A model generated the notes under the pieces. The model was not told where the DNA came from. It did not search any database and saw only the letters and a list, made by a program, of their open reading frames with translations. Shown piece after piece: positions 42,251 through 51,088 of a stretch of DNA of 64,000 nt. The DNA is from Haloterrigena sp. KLK7. GTDB taxonomy: Archaea; Halobacteriota; Halobacteria; Halobacteriales; Natrialbaceae. Both the position numbers and the translations under genes were made by a program. The stretch's first letter is position 1; the number at the start of each line of letters is the position of its first letter. The stretch covers positions 62,001 to 126,000 of the forward strand of contig NZ_CP149790.1 in assembly GCF_037914945.1 (NCBI RefSeq), given 5' to 3'.

Positions 42251-44446
42251 ATGTCCCCCGAGACTCGTTTCGGACCGATCGTGCACATCTCGGCGTCCCA
42301 ATCGGAGTCGCTCCAGAGACGGCTTCGCGAGGCGGCGCCGTACGACGTCCGATCGATCTCACTGACGGCCCTCGAGGACGGTCTCGGGACCGTCTCCGAA
42401 GGTGAGAACGAGTCTGACACCGTCTCCGAAGCGGGGAGTGAGTCTGACACCGTCTCCGAAGGAGAGAGCGACGCCGACACGGAGAGGCCGGTTCCCGTCG
42501 GCGTCGTCCTCGAACTCGAGTGTCCGACACAGGTGCGGTCCGTTCTCGAACGGTGTTCCGAGGAGTGGGGGGACGTTCCGACGGTCGTCGCCCCACCGAC
42601 GGGCAGTGAAGCGCTCGCGACGGCGGCACTGCGAGGCGACGCCGACGAGTACGCGCCGCTCGACGGGGACGGGGATCCGGTCGAGCGGATCGTCGACGCG
42701 ATTCGACCGGGCAGCGAGGCGGCCGGCGACCGGGAGACGGTCGACGGTCGCGAGACCGACGACGAACCGACGGACGGATCGAGAGCGACGAACGGTGCAG
42801 GCCCGGCCGCAGGCGTCGCCGCGACGGCGACCGGCCGGCCGTCGGCGGAGTCGGCCGGTAAGTACCACCGCATCCTCGCCGACGAACTGCCAGACGAGGC
42901 CTTCGTTATCACCGCTGACGGCACCTATCTCGAGGCGAAGGTCCGGCCCGACGCCGCCGATCTCTACACGACGTCGGCCGACGAACTGCCCGGGGAACAC
43001 CTCACGGATGTGTTCCCCGACGACGTCGCCGCGGAGTTGCAGGCCTGTATCGATCGAACGATTCGGACCGGTACCGTGCAGTCGATCGAATACGAGACGG
43101 CGACGACCGACGGCGACCGCCGGTACGAGGGCCGAGTCGTCCCGATCGACGAACGAATCGACGACCAGGACGCCGTCGTCTGGCTCGCCAGAGACATCAC
43201 CGAGCGGGTCCGACGGGAGCGCGAACTGCGATCGCGCCGGGACCGACTCGAGACCCTCAACAGGATCGGTGCGGTCGTCGGGCAGGTGATCGACACGCTG
43301 GTCGAAGCCCCGTCCCGGGACGCCATCGAGCGGGAGGTCTGTGCCCAACTCGTCGAGTCGGAGCTGTACTGCGGGGCCTGGATCGCCGAGCGGACGGGCG
43401 AGGGGACGCTCGCCTACCGAACCGGTGCCGGCGACGTGGACACGTACCTCGATCGCGCGAGCGAGCTCGACGAGGGCCACGCGTGTCTGGTCCAGCAGGC
43501 CGTCGAGACGGGCGAGATCCAGACGGAGACGAACATCCCCGCGAGCGACTCGATGCCCGAAGCGCTTCGCGCGGCCGCCCGGACGGACGGCGTCAGGTCC
43601 GCGATCGCCGTCCCGATCAGTCACAACGAGGCGGTGTACGGCGTCCTGACGGTCCTCGCTGGCCGCGAGGACGCCTTCGGTGAGGACGAGCGAGCCGGGT
43701 TCGGGCTGCTCGGCGAAACGATCGGCTTCACCATCATGGCCGTCAAGAACCGGCAGTTGCTGTTCGCCGATACGGTCGTCGAGCTCGAGTTCCGGATCGA
43801 CGGCGGCGACACCTTCTCGTTCGATCTCTCCGAACGCTACGACTGTACCGTCTCACTGGAGTGGGCCGGGACGACGGCGAACGGGCACACCGTCCAGTAC
43901 GTCACGATCGACGGCCTCGACGGCGAGACCGTCCTCGAGGAAGCCGACGCACACCCGTCGGTCGAGAGCTGTCGGCTCATTCACGACGGCTGCGAGAACT
44001 GCACGATCGAGATGCGCCTCGCGGAGTCGGGGGTCCAGACGCTGGCGAACCACGGGGCGACGTTCCGCGACGTCACCGTCGAAGACGGCGTCGGAACCTG
44101 TCTGGTCGAGGTCTCCCAAGACGCGAACGTCCGCGAGATCGCGAAGGCGCTGACCGTGATCTACGAGAACACCGAACTCGTCGCGCGCCGCGAGATCGAC
44201 CGCCCGGTACGAACCGCCGCACAGCGACGGGATCGCATCTTCGATCAACTGACTGACCGACAACTGACGACGCTGCGACTGGCCTACTACAGCGGCTTCT
44301 TCGATTGGCCCCGCGAGAGCACCGGCGAGGAGATCGCCGACGCGATGGACGTCTCACCGCCGACGATGCACCAGCACCTCCGAAAGGGGCTGAAAGCGGT
44401 GCTCGAGGAGTTCTTCGAAGCCGGCGGCGGAGCCGAGCCGACCTGA
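42251..44446 (+). CDS. PAS-GAF bacterio-opsin-activator-type regulator
   Basis: A 731-residue regulator. An N-terminal response-like region of about 190 residues includes a repeat (TVSEGENESD and variants, near 47-77). A PAS domain follows at about 200-320 (ILADELPDEAFVITADGTYL). A GAF domain is at about 335-500 (CAQLVESELYCGAWIAERTG). Next is the bacterio-opsin-activator domain (VVELEFRIDGGDTFSFDLSE). The HTH_10 at the C-terminus is DQLTDRQLTTLRLAYYSGFF then EEIADAMDVSPPTMHQHLRK. The family senses light, oxygen or redox in haloarchaea; this one's ligand is unknown. Confidence 0.93.
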   Translation: MSPETRFGPIVHISASQSESLQRRLREAAPYDVRSISLTALEDGLGTVSEGENESDTVSEAGSESDTVSEGESDADTERPVPVGVVLELECPTQVRSVLERCSEEWGDVPTVVAPPTGSEALATAALRGDADEYAPLDGDGDPVERIVDAIRPGSEAAGDRETVDGRETDDEPTDGSRATNGAGPAAGVAATATGRPSAESAGKYHRILADELPDEAFVITADGTYLEAKVRPDAADLYTTSADELPGEHLTDVFPDDVAAELQACIDRTIRTGTVQSIEYETATTDGDRRYEGRVVPIDERIDDQDAVVWLARDITERVRRERELRSRRDRLETLNRIGAVVGQVIDTLVEAPSRDAIEREVCAQLVESELYCGAWIAERTGEGTLAYRTGAGDVDTYLDRASELDEGHACLVQQAVETGEIQTETNIPASDSMPEALRAAARTDGVRSAIAVPISHNEAVYGVLTVLAGREDAFGEDERAGFGLLGETIGFTIMAVKNRQLLFADTVVELEFRIDGGDTFSFDLSERYDCTVSLEWAGTTANGHTVQYVTIDGLDGETVLEEADAHPSVESCRLIHDGCENCTIEMRLAESGVQTLANHGATFRDVTVEDGVGTCLVEVSQDANVREIAKALTVIYENTELVARREIDRPVRTAAQRRDRIFDQLTDRQLTTLRLAYYSGFFDWPRESTGEEIADAMDVSPPTMHQHLRKGLKAVLEEFFEAGGGAEPT
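42389..42480 (+). repeat. in-frame 30-bp repeats in the regulator
   Basis: Three copies of a 30-base unit starting ACCGTCTCCGAAG, coding TVSE(G/A)xxESD. Because the unit is a multiple of three, copy number can change without breaking the protein. Confidence 0.85.
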
Positions 44447-44517
44447 ACGAGGGTCGATCGGTCGGCGTGACCGGCGACCGGTCGGCGGAACCGTTCGGTG
44501 GTCGATCGCCACCGTTC

Positions 44518-44540
44518 GTTCACCGGAAACGCGGTGTGTC
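44518..44540 (+). repeat. solitary ORB of the origin 4 family
   Basis: GTTCACCGGAAACGCGGTGT followed by gtc differs from the origin 4 consensus TTTCACCGGAAACGTGGTGT by only two bases. It lies in the 180-base gap after the Bat-like gene, about 6.5 kb from cdc6 gene 3 and nearly 8 kb from the main box cluster. Confidence 0.8.
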
Positions 44541-44627
44541 GAGCCGAAACCGGAGCGTTCGACGAGGGAACGCGGCGGCGAACACATCACGGGTGACGAT
44601 ACTCACGAGATCTTCAAAGAGGCCCAT

Positions 44628-45014
44628 ATGAACCCGAGCGGCAATGCGAACGCGTCGACGTCCTCCGACTGCGATGAGAACGACGAGTATTCGGGCGGCG
44701 GATACCGGCCGCTGCTCGCGGGAGGGTGCAGAGACGTGACGTCGGACGTCCCGGTCGAGCGCCTCTACGAGGGGTCGAACGGTCGCTACTACACCGACTG
44801 TCAGCTCGAGCGACGGCTCCGAGCCGGCCGCTGGACGCCGTGCATTCGACAGCGGGATCCGGACCGGCGGCTGGTGGAAACGAGCGACGGCTCGTTGCTG
44901 TTGCTGACGCCGACCGACGAGCTCCCGGCCTGGGCCGAACTCCGAATCGACGGCCGCGGCGCTCGCGTCGTCGATACGCGACGGCCGGTCCCGAACGGGT
45001 CGCTACCGGAGTAG
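44628..45014 (+). CDS. hypothetical haloarchaeal protein
   Basis: A 128-residue protein. The first 35 residues are low complexity; then VPVERLYEGSNGRYYTDCQL and RLRAGRWTPCIRQRDPDRRL form a compact basic/aromatic region, followed by SDGSLLLLTPTDELPAWAEL. No known motif or membrane segment. The sensible sequence and codon use favour a real gene. Confidence 0.6.
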   Translation: MNPSGNANASTSSDCDENDEYSGGGYRPLLAGGCRDVTSDVPVERLYEGSNGRYYTDCQLERRLRAGRWTPCIRQRDPDRRLVETSDGSLLLLTPTDELPAWAELRIDGRGARVVDTRRPVPNGSLPE

Positions 45015-45146
45015 CCGGCGCCGTCGACGAACCGCTCGCGACTCAGGCGTCGAGACCGCCGCGTTACGATCACCCGTCGCGACCACCGATAAGCGGTGGA
45101 TATATGAACCGACACGGACTGGATGTCGGCCGCGAGTGCCGTCGGT

Positions 45147-45911
45147 ATGGAACGACGCGCGTTTCTCGGGGCCGTCGGGTCGCTCACCTCGGTCGGCACG
45201 CTGGCGTACACGACCCGCGAACCGGTCGATACCCTCGAGATCCGCGTCTGGCTCTCGAGCGGCGCCGCGGAGTACGACGGCGTCGGCGAACGGATCCGCG
45301 ACTACCTCGAGCGGATCTTCGACCTCGAGTACTGGACGCTCGAGTGCTCGATCGGCGGTACCGTCGACGTCTCGACCGAAGACGGCGCCCGCGTCACCAG
45401 CCACGGAGAGTGGCCGCTGACGCTCGCAGCGGGAGCGATCGGACCGGGTGCGGTCGCTCCCGCCGCCGACGTCAACCTGCTCGTCACGGACGGACAGATG
45501 AGACGGACGCCGACCGGGTACGGGCTGCCACACGTCGCGTCGGTCGGCGGCGCCCGACACCTCGCCTCGCTCGAGTCGTTCGACGAACTCTGCTCGGCGC
45601 CGGCGACGGACGCCGACCGGTGGATCGTCCCGAACGAACCGCCGACGCGCTCGATGCAGGTGCTCGTCCACGAAATCGGGCACGCGCTCGGACTGGATCA
45701 CGAGCACGGCGTCTCGTTCCGGGACGGTGACGCCATCGTCGCGACGCCGATGCTGAGCAGTTACGCCTGGAACGGCGACGTCGACGTCGAGCGCTCGGCG
45801 TGCGGGAGCGCGTATCCGGAGCCGGCGGACCACCGACGAAAGCTCAGTCTGGCGTTTTCGCCCTGTGCGAAGCGCGAGCTCGCCGCGTACAGCGGTAGCG
45901 GAATAGGGTAA
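45147..45911 (+). CDS. Tat-exported zinc metalloprotease (metzincin-like)
   Basis: A 254-residue protein with a Tat-type signal (MERRAFLGAVGSLTSVGTLA), followed by a soluble domain. The zinc site is MQVLVHEIGHALGLDHEHG, the HExxHxxGxxH metzincin motif near residues 170-190, and the Met-turn is a candidate in TPMLSSYAW. It should be secreted or surface-held, and small for a protease. No propeptide with a cysteine switch is obvious. Substrate unknown. Confidence 0.85.
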   Translation: MERRAFLGAVGSLTSVGTLAYTTREPVDTLEIRVWLSSGAAEYDGVGERIRDYLERIFDLEYWTLECSIGGTVDVSTEDGARVTSHGEWPLTLAAGAIGPGAVAPAADVNLLVTDGQMRRTPTGYGLPHVASVGGARHLASLESFDELCSAPATDADRWIVPNEPPTRSMQVLVHEIGHALGLDHEHGVSFRDGDAIVATPMLSSYAWNGDVDVERSACGSAYPEPADHRRKLSLAFSPCAKRELAAYSGSGIG

Positions 45912-46139
45912 GCGAGTACAGCAGCGGGCACCGGTAGGCAAAGATAGCAACGACGGAGTGCGATACTCACGTCCAACGGTAGCGAAACACGAGAGTCGAA
46001 TCGCGGTCCCGAACCACTCGAGGGCGATCGGTCCGATCGATCGGTCAGGCATCGGACTGCCGGCGGACCCAGTGGCCCAACGCCACGCTACCCGCACTTC
46101 GAGGCGGCGACCGTCCGGACGAACCGGCGCAGAAACGGA

Positions 46140-46493
46140 TTACTCGTCGTCGTCGGTCTCGTCTTCGCCGCGAACGAAGCTCGCCTGTGGCTCCCCGTTG
46201 TCGTCGACGCCGCCGGCGCTGGGTCCTTCGATGAGCGAATCGAAATCGTCGACCTCGTCGTACCGGTCCCGATAGACGAGCGCCGCCTTTCCGGTCGGCG
46301 TAATCTCGTACAGCCCCGACCGCTCGGCGGGACCGATCTTGCGGACCAGCCCGTAATCTTCGAGTACCGGCAGTCGGGTATTGATGTTCTTGCGGCTCTT
46401 ACCCGTGTGTTCGGCGAGATTCGTCGCGACGTTCCGCCCTTTCTCTTCGAGCGCCTCGAGGATCAGGAAATCAGTAGGTTGACGCAGTTTCAC
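46140..46493 (-). CDS. winged-helix regulator, PhiH1-repressor-like
   Basis: A 117-residue regulator: MKLRQPTDFLILEALEEKGR, then NLAEHTGKSRKNINTRLPVL and LVRKIGPAERSGLYEITPTG form the winged helix. The C-terminal 40 residues are acidic. It resembles haloarchaeal MarR/PhiH1-type repressors. A TATA-like AT-rich stretch lies upstream on its strand (46500-46560). It stands alone. Confidence 0.85.
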   Translation of the reverse strand: MKLRQPTDFLILEALEEKGRNVATNLAEHTGKSRKNINTRLPVLEDYGLVRKIGPAERSGLYEITPTGKAALVYRDRYDEVDDFDSLIEGPSAGGVDDNGEPQASFVRGEDETDDDE

Positions 46494-46781
46494 TATCGTT
46501 CACTCTCGGTAGGAACTATATTTCCAGTGGTAACTAATACTTTCGGCTTTATCGATTGGGTTATACGCTGAGATAGGTATTGAAAGCGGAATATAGCGGC
46601 GAATAATCGAATGTGTTCGCACGGAGTAGTGAGAAATTACACAGCTTTCGTTTCAGTGTCCGGGTAATCGATAGACCGAGATCCCGAACGGCGGTAAGCT
46701 GTCGATGCGACCGAGAAATGATCCCGTACCGACAGGTGATCGGCCGCTCGACGGACAGGAGCGGGAACGGTCATCCAGTGG

Positions 46782-47645
46782 CTAGTGGCTCGTCGTTCCG
46801 CTCGCGGATTCGGCCGGCGCGCTCGCCTGCGAGACGGTTCGCTCGAGCGTTTCGGCGGTGATCGATTCGAGCCACTCGAGGAATCGAGCGACGGCGTCCG
46901 GTGAGTCGAGCCGGTAGGACGCGGCCGACGGCTCGTCGCCGCCGACGCGAATCCCGATGCCGTCGGGCTCGACGGTCCGGAACGCCGACTCGTCGGTCAC
47001 GTCGTCGCCGATATAGATCGGGACGGTCCCCGGCGGCATATCCGCCGCGATCAACGCGACCGCGTTCCCCTTCCCCCACGGGATCGACGGCCCGATCTCG
47101 AGGATGCGTTTCCCGGACGACACCTCGAGGGCGTCGCCGCCGAAACGGTCGACGACCGCGTGGGTCCGCCGCCTGACGATCGGCCGCATCGCGGACGGAA
47201 CGGACCGATAGTGTACCGTTCCCGTCAATCGCTTGTTTTCGATCCGGGCGTTCGGGATCGGCTCGAGGACCGACTCGAGGATTCCGCACACCTCGTCGAT
47301 ACGCGCGGCGCGTTTTCGCGCGACCGGATGGACGGCGACCGAGTCGTTTCGCTCGAGTTCCAGCCCGTGGTTGCCGGCGTAGATCGACGGCCCGTCGATG
47401 CGATCGCGAACGTCGCTCAGCGCGCGACCGCTGACGACGGCCGTCGAGACCGCCGGGTCGGCCGCCAGCGACGCGACCGCCGCCTCGTTTTCGGCCGTCG
47501 GCGCCGCCGCGTCGGGGTCCTCGACGATCGGCGCGAGCGTGCCGTCGAAGTCCAGACAGCAGCACACCCTCGATCCGGCGGTGAGCCGCGAACGGATCCG
47601 TTCCCGCTCCGTCTCGACCGGGCGGGGAGGCGTTTCGGTAGACAT
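46782..47645 (-). CDS. otsB: trehalose-6-phosphate phosphatase
   Basis: A 287-residue HAD-superfamily phosphatase. Motif I is CCCLDFDGTLAPIVEDP near residues 27-43, with the nucleophile Asp. VVSGRALSDVRDRI and VYAGNHG-like YAGNHGLEL follow, then VYIGDDVTD-like PIYIGDDVTDESAFRTVEPD near 210-230, with the metal-binding aspartates. It removes phosphate from trehalose 6-phosphate. It follows otsA with a 3-base gap, so both steps of trehalose synthesis are co-expressed; trehalose serves as a compatible solute. Confidence 0.95.
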   Translation of the reverse strand: MSTETPPRPVETERERIRSRLTAGSRVCCCLDFDGTLAPIVEDPDAAAPTAENEAAVASLAADPAVSTAVVSGRALSDVRDRIDGPSIYAGNHGLELERNDSVAVHPVARKRAARIDEVCGILESVLEPIPNARIENKRLTGTVHYRSVPSAMRPIVRRRTHAVVDRFGGDALEVSSGKRILEIGPSIPWGKGNAVALIAADMPPGTVPIYIGDDVTDESAFRTVEPDGIGIRVGGDEPSAASYRLDSPDAVARFLEWLESITAETLERTVSQASAPAESASGTTSH

Positions 47646-47648
47646 CGA

Positions 47649-49412
47649 TCAGACGGTCGAGGGAGGTTCGTTCGGGTCGACGTCCGAGTCCGACTGCGAG
47701 TCAGATCCGGATCGATTCGTCCGGTCTACGTTCCGATCCGTCCGAGAACCCGGGCCGGCGTCGGAATCGGGGTTGGAGCCGTGGTCGGAACTGGAATCGT
47801 CGTCTCGAGTACCGCCGTCGTGTCCTCCGTCGGCGTGTACCCGGCGAATCCAGTCGAACTGCGTCTCCATCCACCACTCGAGGTCGCCGTCGAAGACCCG
47901 GTTTCGGAGCGTGTTCATCCGGTGCTGCCGCTCGCGGGACGGCATCGCGACCGCCGCCTCGAGTTGCGTCGCGAAGCCGTCGACGTCGGTGGGATCGATC
48001 GTCAGCGCGTGCGACCCCAGTCGCTCGTGGGCGCCGGTCCCCTCGCTCAGGACGAGCACGCCGTCGCCGTCGACGTTCGCGGCGACGTACTCCTGGGCGA
48101 CCAGGTTCATCCCGTCGACCAGCGGACTCACGACCATCAGGTCCGCACGGCGATAGAGCCCGGACAGTTCCTCGTTCGAGAGGTAGTCCTCGGTGTAGAC
48201 GATCGGCTCCCAGTCGTCGGTCCCGAACCGCCGGTTGATCCGCGTGACCTCACTCCTGACGAGTTCGCCGTAGCGCTGGTAGGCGTCGATGTCGGTCCGA
48301 GACGGCGTCGCCGTCTGGAGGAACGTGAACTCGCCGTGCCACTCCGGACTGCGCTCGAGGAACCGTTCGATCGCCGCCAGCCGTTCGGGGATTCCCTTGG
48401 AGTAATCGAGGCGGTCGACGCCGAGTCCGAGGACGGTGTCGCTGGAAATGTCGTAGCGGTCGAACAGCGACGAGATCTGCGACGACTCGATCGAGCGCGC
48501 GTTCGCGTCGTGCGACGGCGCATCGACGCCCATGGGCGTCGCGACGACCCGCGTCGTTCCCCCATCGTAGGAGACCGTTCGCTGGGTTCGATCGACGTCG
48601 GCCGCCGGCAGGTATCGCTCGACGCAGTCGAGGAACCGCTCGGCGTAGCGTTCGATGTGGAACCCGAGCAGGTCGTTGCCGAGCAGTCCCTCGAGGATGT
48701 CTCTCCCGGCCGGACAGTGCTGGTAGGTCGTCGTCGTCGGCCACGGAATGTGCCAGAACTGGGCGACGGTCGTCGACTGCGGGACCGACTCCCGGATCAT
48801 CCGCGGCGCGAGGCCGAAGTGGTAGTCCTGTACCCAGACGATCGAGTCGGCCTCCGCGTGTTCGGCCACCGCGTCGGCGAAGCGCTCGTTGACCGTTCGG
48901 TACCACTCGAAGTCGTTCGACCGGTTCTCGATGAGATCGACAAACCCGTGACAGAGCGGCCAGAGCACGCGATTGCTGAACCCGTAGTAGTAGGAGTCGA
49001 CCGCCTCCTCCGAGAGATCGATCCGCTGGAGGGTGTACGACTCGTCGCCCGGCGGCACCGCGATACAGCCGTCGTCGTCGGCGACGTCGAAATCGGCCTC
49101 GCCGTCGCCCCAGGCGATCCAGGTTCCCTCGGACGCCTGCACCACGGGATCGAGACCAGCCGTCAGTCCGCCAGTCGGCTCGTCGACCGTAATCGACGAA
49201 TTACCGGTCGATCGCTCGTCTCCGCTACCGGAACCTTGCGACTCCGTCTCGTACTCGTGGCGATACGGCTGGCGGTTCGAAACGACGATCAGCGATCCGG
49301 GACAGACGGAATCGTCGGACCGCGAATCCGCAGTCGCGCGGCCGTATCCGTCGGCCCGTAACTGACGATTGCTCGGATGCGTCGACGGCAACCGCGCATC
49401 GGTAAATCGCAT
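47649..49412 (-). CDS. otsA: trehalose-6-phosphate synthase
   Basis: A 587-residue GT20 glycosyltransferase that joins UDP-glucose (or ADP-glucose) and glucose 6-phosphate. Family parts are LIVVSNRQPYRHEY (substrate loop), WIAWGDGEADFD, WVQDYHFGLAPRMIRE, FWHIPWP, GNDLLGFHIERYAERFLDCV, GVDRLDYSKGIPERLAAIER and MNLVAQEYVAANVDGDGVLV. A 40-residue N-terminal extension and a long Asp/Ser/Gly C-terminal tail (after about 530) are extra. It is the first gene of the otsA-otsB pair. Confidence 0.95.
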   Translation of the reverse strand: MRFTDARLPSTHPSNRQLRADGYGRATADSRSDDSVCPGSLIVVSNRQPYRHEYETESQGSGSGDERSTGNSSITVDEPTGGLTAGLDPVVQASEGTWIAWGDGEADFDVADDDGCIAVPPGDESYTLQRIDLSEEAVDSYYYGFSNRVLWPLCHGFVDLIENRSNDFEWYRTVNERFADAVAEHAEADSIVWVQDYHFGLAPRMIRESVPQSTTVAQFWHIPWPTTTTYQHCPAGRDILEGLLGNDLLGFHIERYAERFLDCVERYLPAADVDRTQRTVSYDGGTTRVVATPMGVDAPSHDANARSIESSQISSLFDRYDISSDTVLGLGVDRLDYSKGIPERLAAIERFLERSPEWHGEFTFLQTATPSRTDIDAYQRYGELVRSEVTRINRRFGTDDWEPIVYTEDYLSNEELSGLYRRADLMVVSPLVDGMNLVAQEYVAANVDGDGVLVLSEGTGAHERLGSHALTIDPTDVDGFATQLEAAVAMPSRERQHRMNTLRNRVFDGDLEWWMETQFDWIRRVHADGGHDGGTRDDDSSSDHGSNPDSDAGPGSRTDRNVDRTNRSGSDSQSDSDVDPNEPPSTV

Positions 49413-49598
49413 TCGCTGCTATTGACAACCTCGTCGCGGGTCGGTCCGCGGCCTGCAACCGCATGGAAGTCATATACGAGCTGTTACCTATCGGTATCCG
49501 TTGACGGGCGCTACACCGTGATTTCGGGCCGTTCGGGGCCGATCGCTATTCACATCGACATCGCGGTTCTGGTCGATATCGCGTCCCAGCCGAAATGG

Positions 49599-49671
49599 GG
49601 CCACGGACGGATGGGGCCACAAACGGGATGAGGTCACAGACGGGATGAGGTCACAGACGGGATGGAGTCAC
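49599..49671. repeat. 17- to 18-bp tandem repeats before the M24 peptidase gene
   Basis: About four units built on ACGGGATGAGGTCACAG; two are perfect and two diverged (acggatggggccacaa, acgggatggagtcac). They end about 45 bases before the start codon and could affect the promoter. Confidence 0.85.
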
Positions 49672-49717
49672 CCCTCCCGACCGAACGTTCTTTCCCCGGC
49701 CGACCGAACTTTCGAGT

Positions 49718-50914
49718 ATGCGATCCCCGTTCGAACACCGCATCGCGGCGTGTCAGCGCCGACTCGAGCGCGTCGACGCCGCGCTGGCCGTCCTCGTTCC
49801 GGGCCCGAACCTCACCTACCTGACCGGCTTCGAGGAGTCACCGTCGGAGCGGCACCTGTTGCTGTTCGTCCCGCAGATCGGCGATCCGGTCGTCGTCGCG
49901 CCGTCGATGTACGACGCCCAGCTCCGGACGCTGCCGATCGAGACGCTGGCGGTGCGGCTGTGGGACGACGATGACGATCCACTCGAGGAGATCGAGGCGG
50001 TCCTCGCAGAGCTGCTGGCGACTGTCGATGACGGTCGCAGCTCATCAGGGGACGACGGCTCACCGACGGTCCTCGTCGACGACCGCATGTGGGCGACGTT
50101 CACGCAGGATCTGCGGGAGTGCGCGCCGGCGGCGACGTTCGACCTCGCCAGCCGCGTCCTCGAGCAACTCCGTATCCGGAAGGACGACGTCGAACTCGAG
50201 GCGCTCCGGCGAGCCGGAACGATCGCGGATCGGGTCTCACTCGAGATCCGTTCGCGCGGGACCGAGCTGGTCGGGACGACCGAAGCGGAACTGGCCGACG
50301 AGATCGAACGGCTGCTCGCGGAGCACGGCGGCGGCGACCCCGCGTTCGAAACGATCGTCGCGTCGGGACCGAACGGCGCGCGGCCACACCACCACAGCGG
50401 CGACCGGGAGATCGAGCGCGGCGATCCGATCGTGCTGGACTTCGGCGCGTTCGTCGAGGCCGACCTCGAGGACGGAACGGGCCGCTATCCCGGCGATCAG
50501 ACGCGGACGATCGTCGTCGGCGAGCCCGCCGCCGAATACGAGCGGTACGAGCAGGTCCACGAGACCGTCCGCGAGGCCCAGCGGGCCGCGGTCGACGCCG
50601 TCGAACCCGGCGTCACCGCCGGGTCGATCGATCGCGCAGCTCGAGACGTGATCGAGGAGGCCGGCTACGGGGACGCGTTCGTCCACCGAACCGGCCACGG
50701 CGTCGGCCTCGAGGTCCACGAACCGCCCTACATCGTCGCGGACGACGAGCGCGAGCTCGAGCCCGGGATGGTCTTCTCCGTCGAACCGGGGATCTACCTC
50801 GAGGGGGAGTTCGGCGTCCGAATCGAGGATCTGGTCGTCGTCACCGAGGACGGCGTCGAACGGCTGAACGACTCGCCGCGCGGATGGGAGACCGGCGACG
50901 ACGTTCGATCGTGA
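49718..50914 (+). CDS. M24 family Xaa-Pro peptidase
   Basis: A 398-residue creatinase/prolidase-type enzyme. The N-terminal domain (about 1-135) has LAVLVPGPNLTYLTGFEESP. The pita-bread catalytic domain has the metal ligands in order: DFGAFVEADLEDGTGRYPGD (Asp, Asp), HRTGHGVGLEVHE (His), VFSVEPGIYLEGEFG (Glu) and VRIEDLVVVT (Glu). It removes N-terminal residues before proline, probably in the cytosol. Length and all five ligands are intact. Confidence 0.95.
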   Translation: MRSPFEHRIAACQRRLERVDAALAVLVPGPNLTYLTGFEESPSERHLLLFVPQIGDPVVVAPSMYDAQLRTLPIETLAVRLWDDDDDPLEEIEAVLAELLATVDDGRSSSGDDGSPTVLVDDRMWATFTQDLRECAPAATFDLASRVLEQLRIRKDDVELEALRRAGTIADRVSLEIRSRGTELVGTTEAELADEIERLLAEHGGGDPAFETIVASGPNGARPHHHSGDREIERGDPIVLDFGAFVEADLEDGTGRYPGDQTRTIVVGEPAAEYERYEQVHETVREAQRAAVDAVEPGVTAGSIDRAARDVIEEAGYGDAFVHRTGHGVGLEVHEPPYIVADDERELEPGMVFSVEPGIYLEGEFGVRIEDLVVVTEDGVERLNDSPRGWETGDDVRS

Positions 50915-50975
50915 CCGGAGCGGTTCGGAGCTCCGGTCGCTGGCGGGCGACCGACGCGTGCGGCCGGAAACGGGG

Positions 50976-51042
50976 ACACCGTGTTTCCGTTGAAATAGCG
51001 GCCGCACTTCCGCTGAAACCGACACCGGAGTTCCGGTGGAAC
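50976..51042 (-). repeat. degenerate ORB-like boxes 3' of cdc6 gene 3
   Basis: ACACCGTGTTTCCGTTGAAA at 50976, cttccgctgaaac near 51007 and acaccggagttccggtggaa near 51022 are diverged reverse copies of the origin 4 box. They close the locus on the left. Confidence 0.55.
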
Positions 51043-51088
51043 CCGCCCCACGAGGCCTCGAGACTTCGTTCTGCCGGCGTCTCGACGA

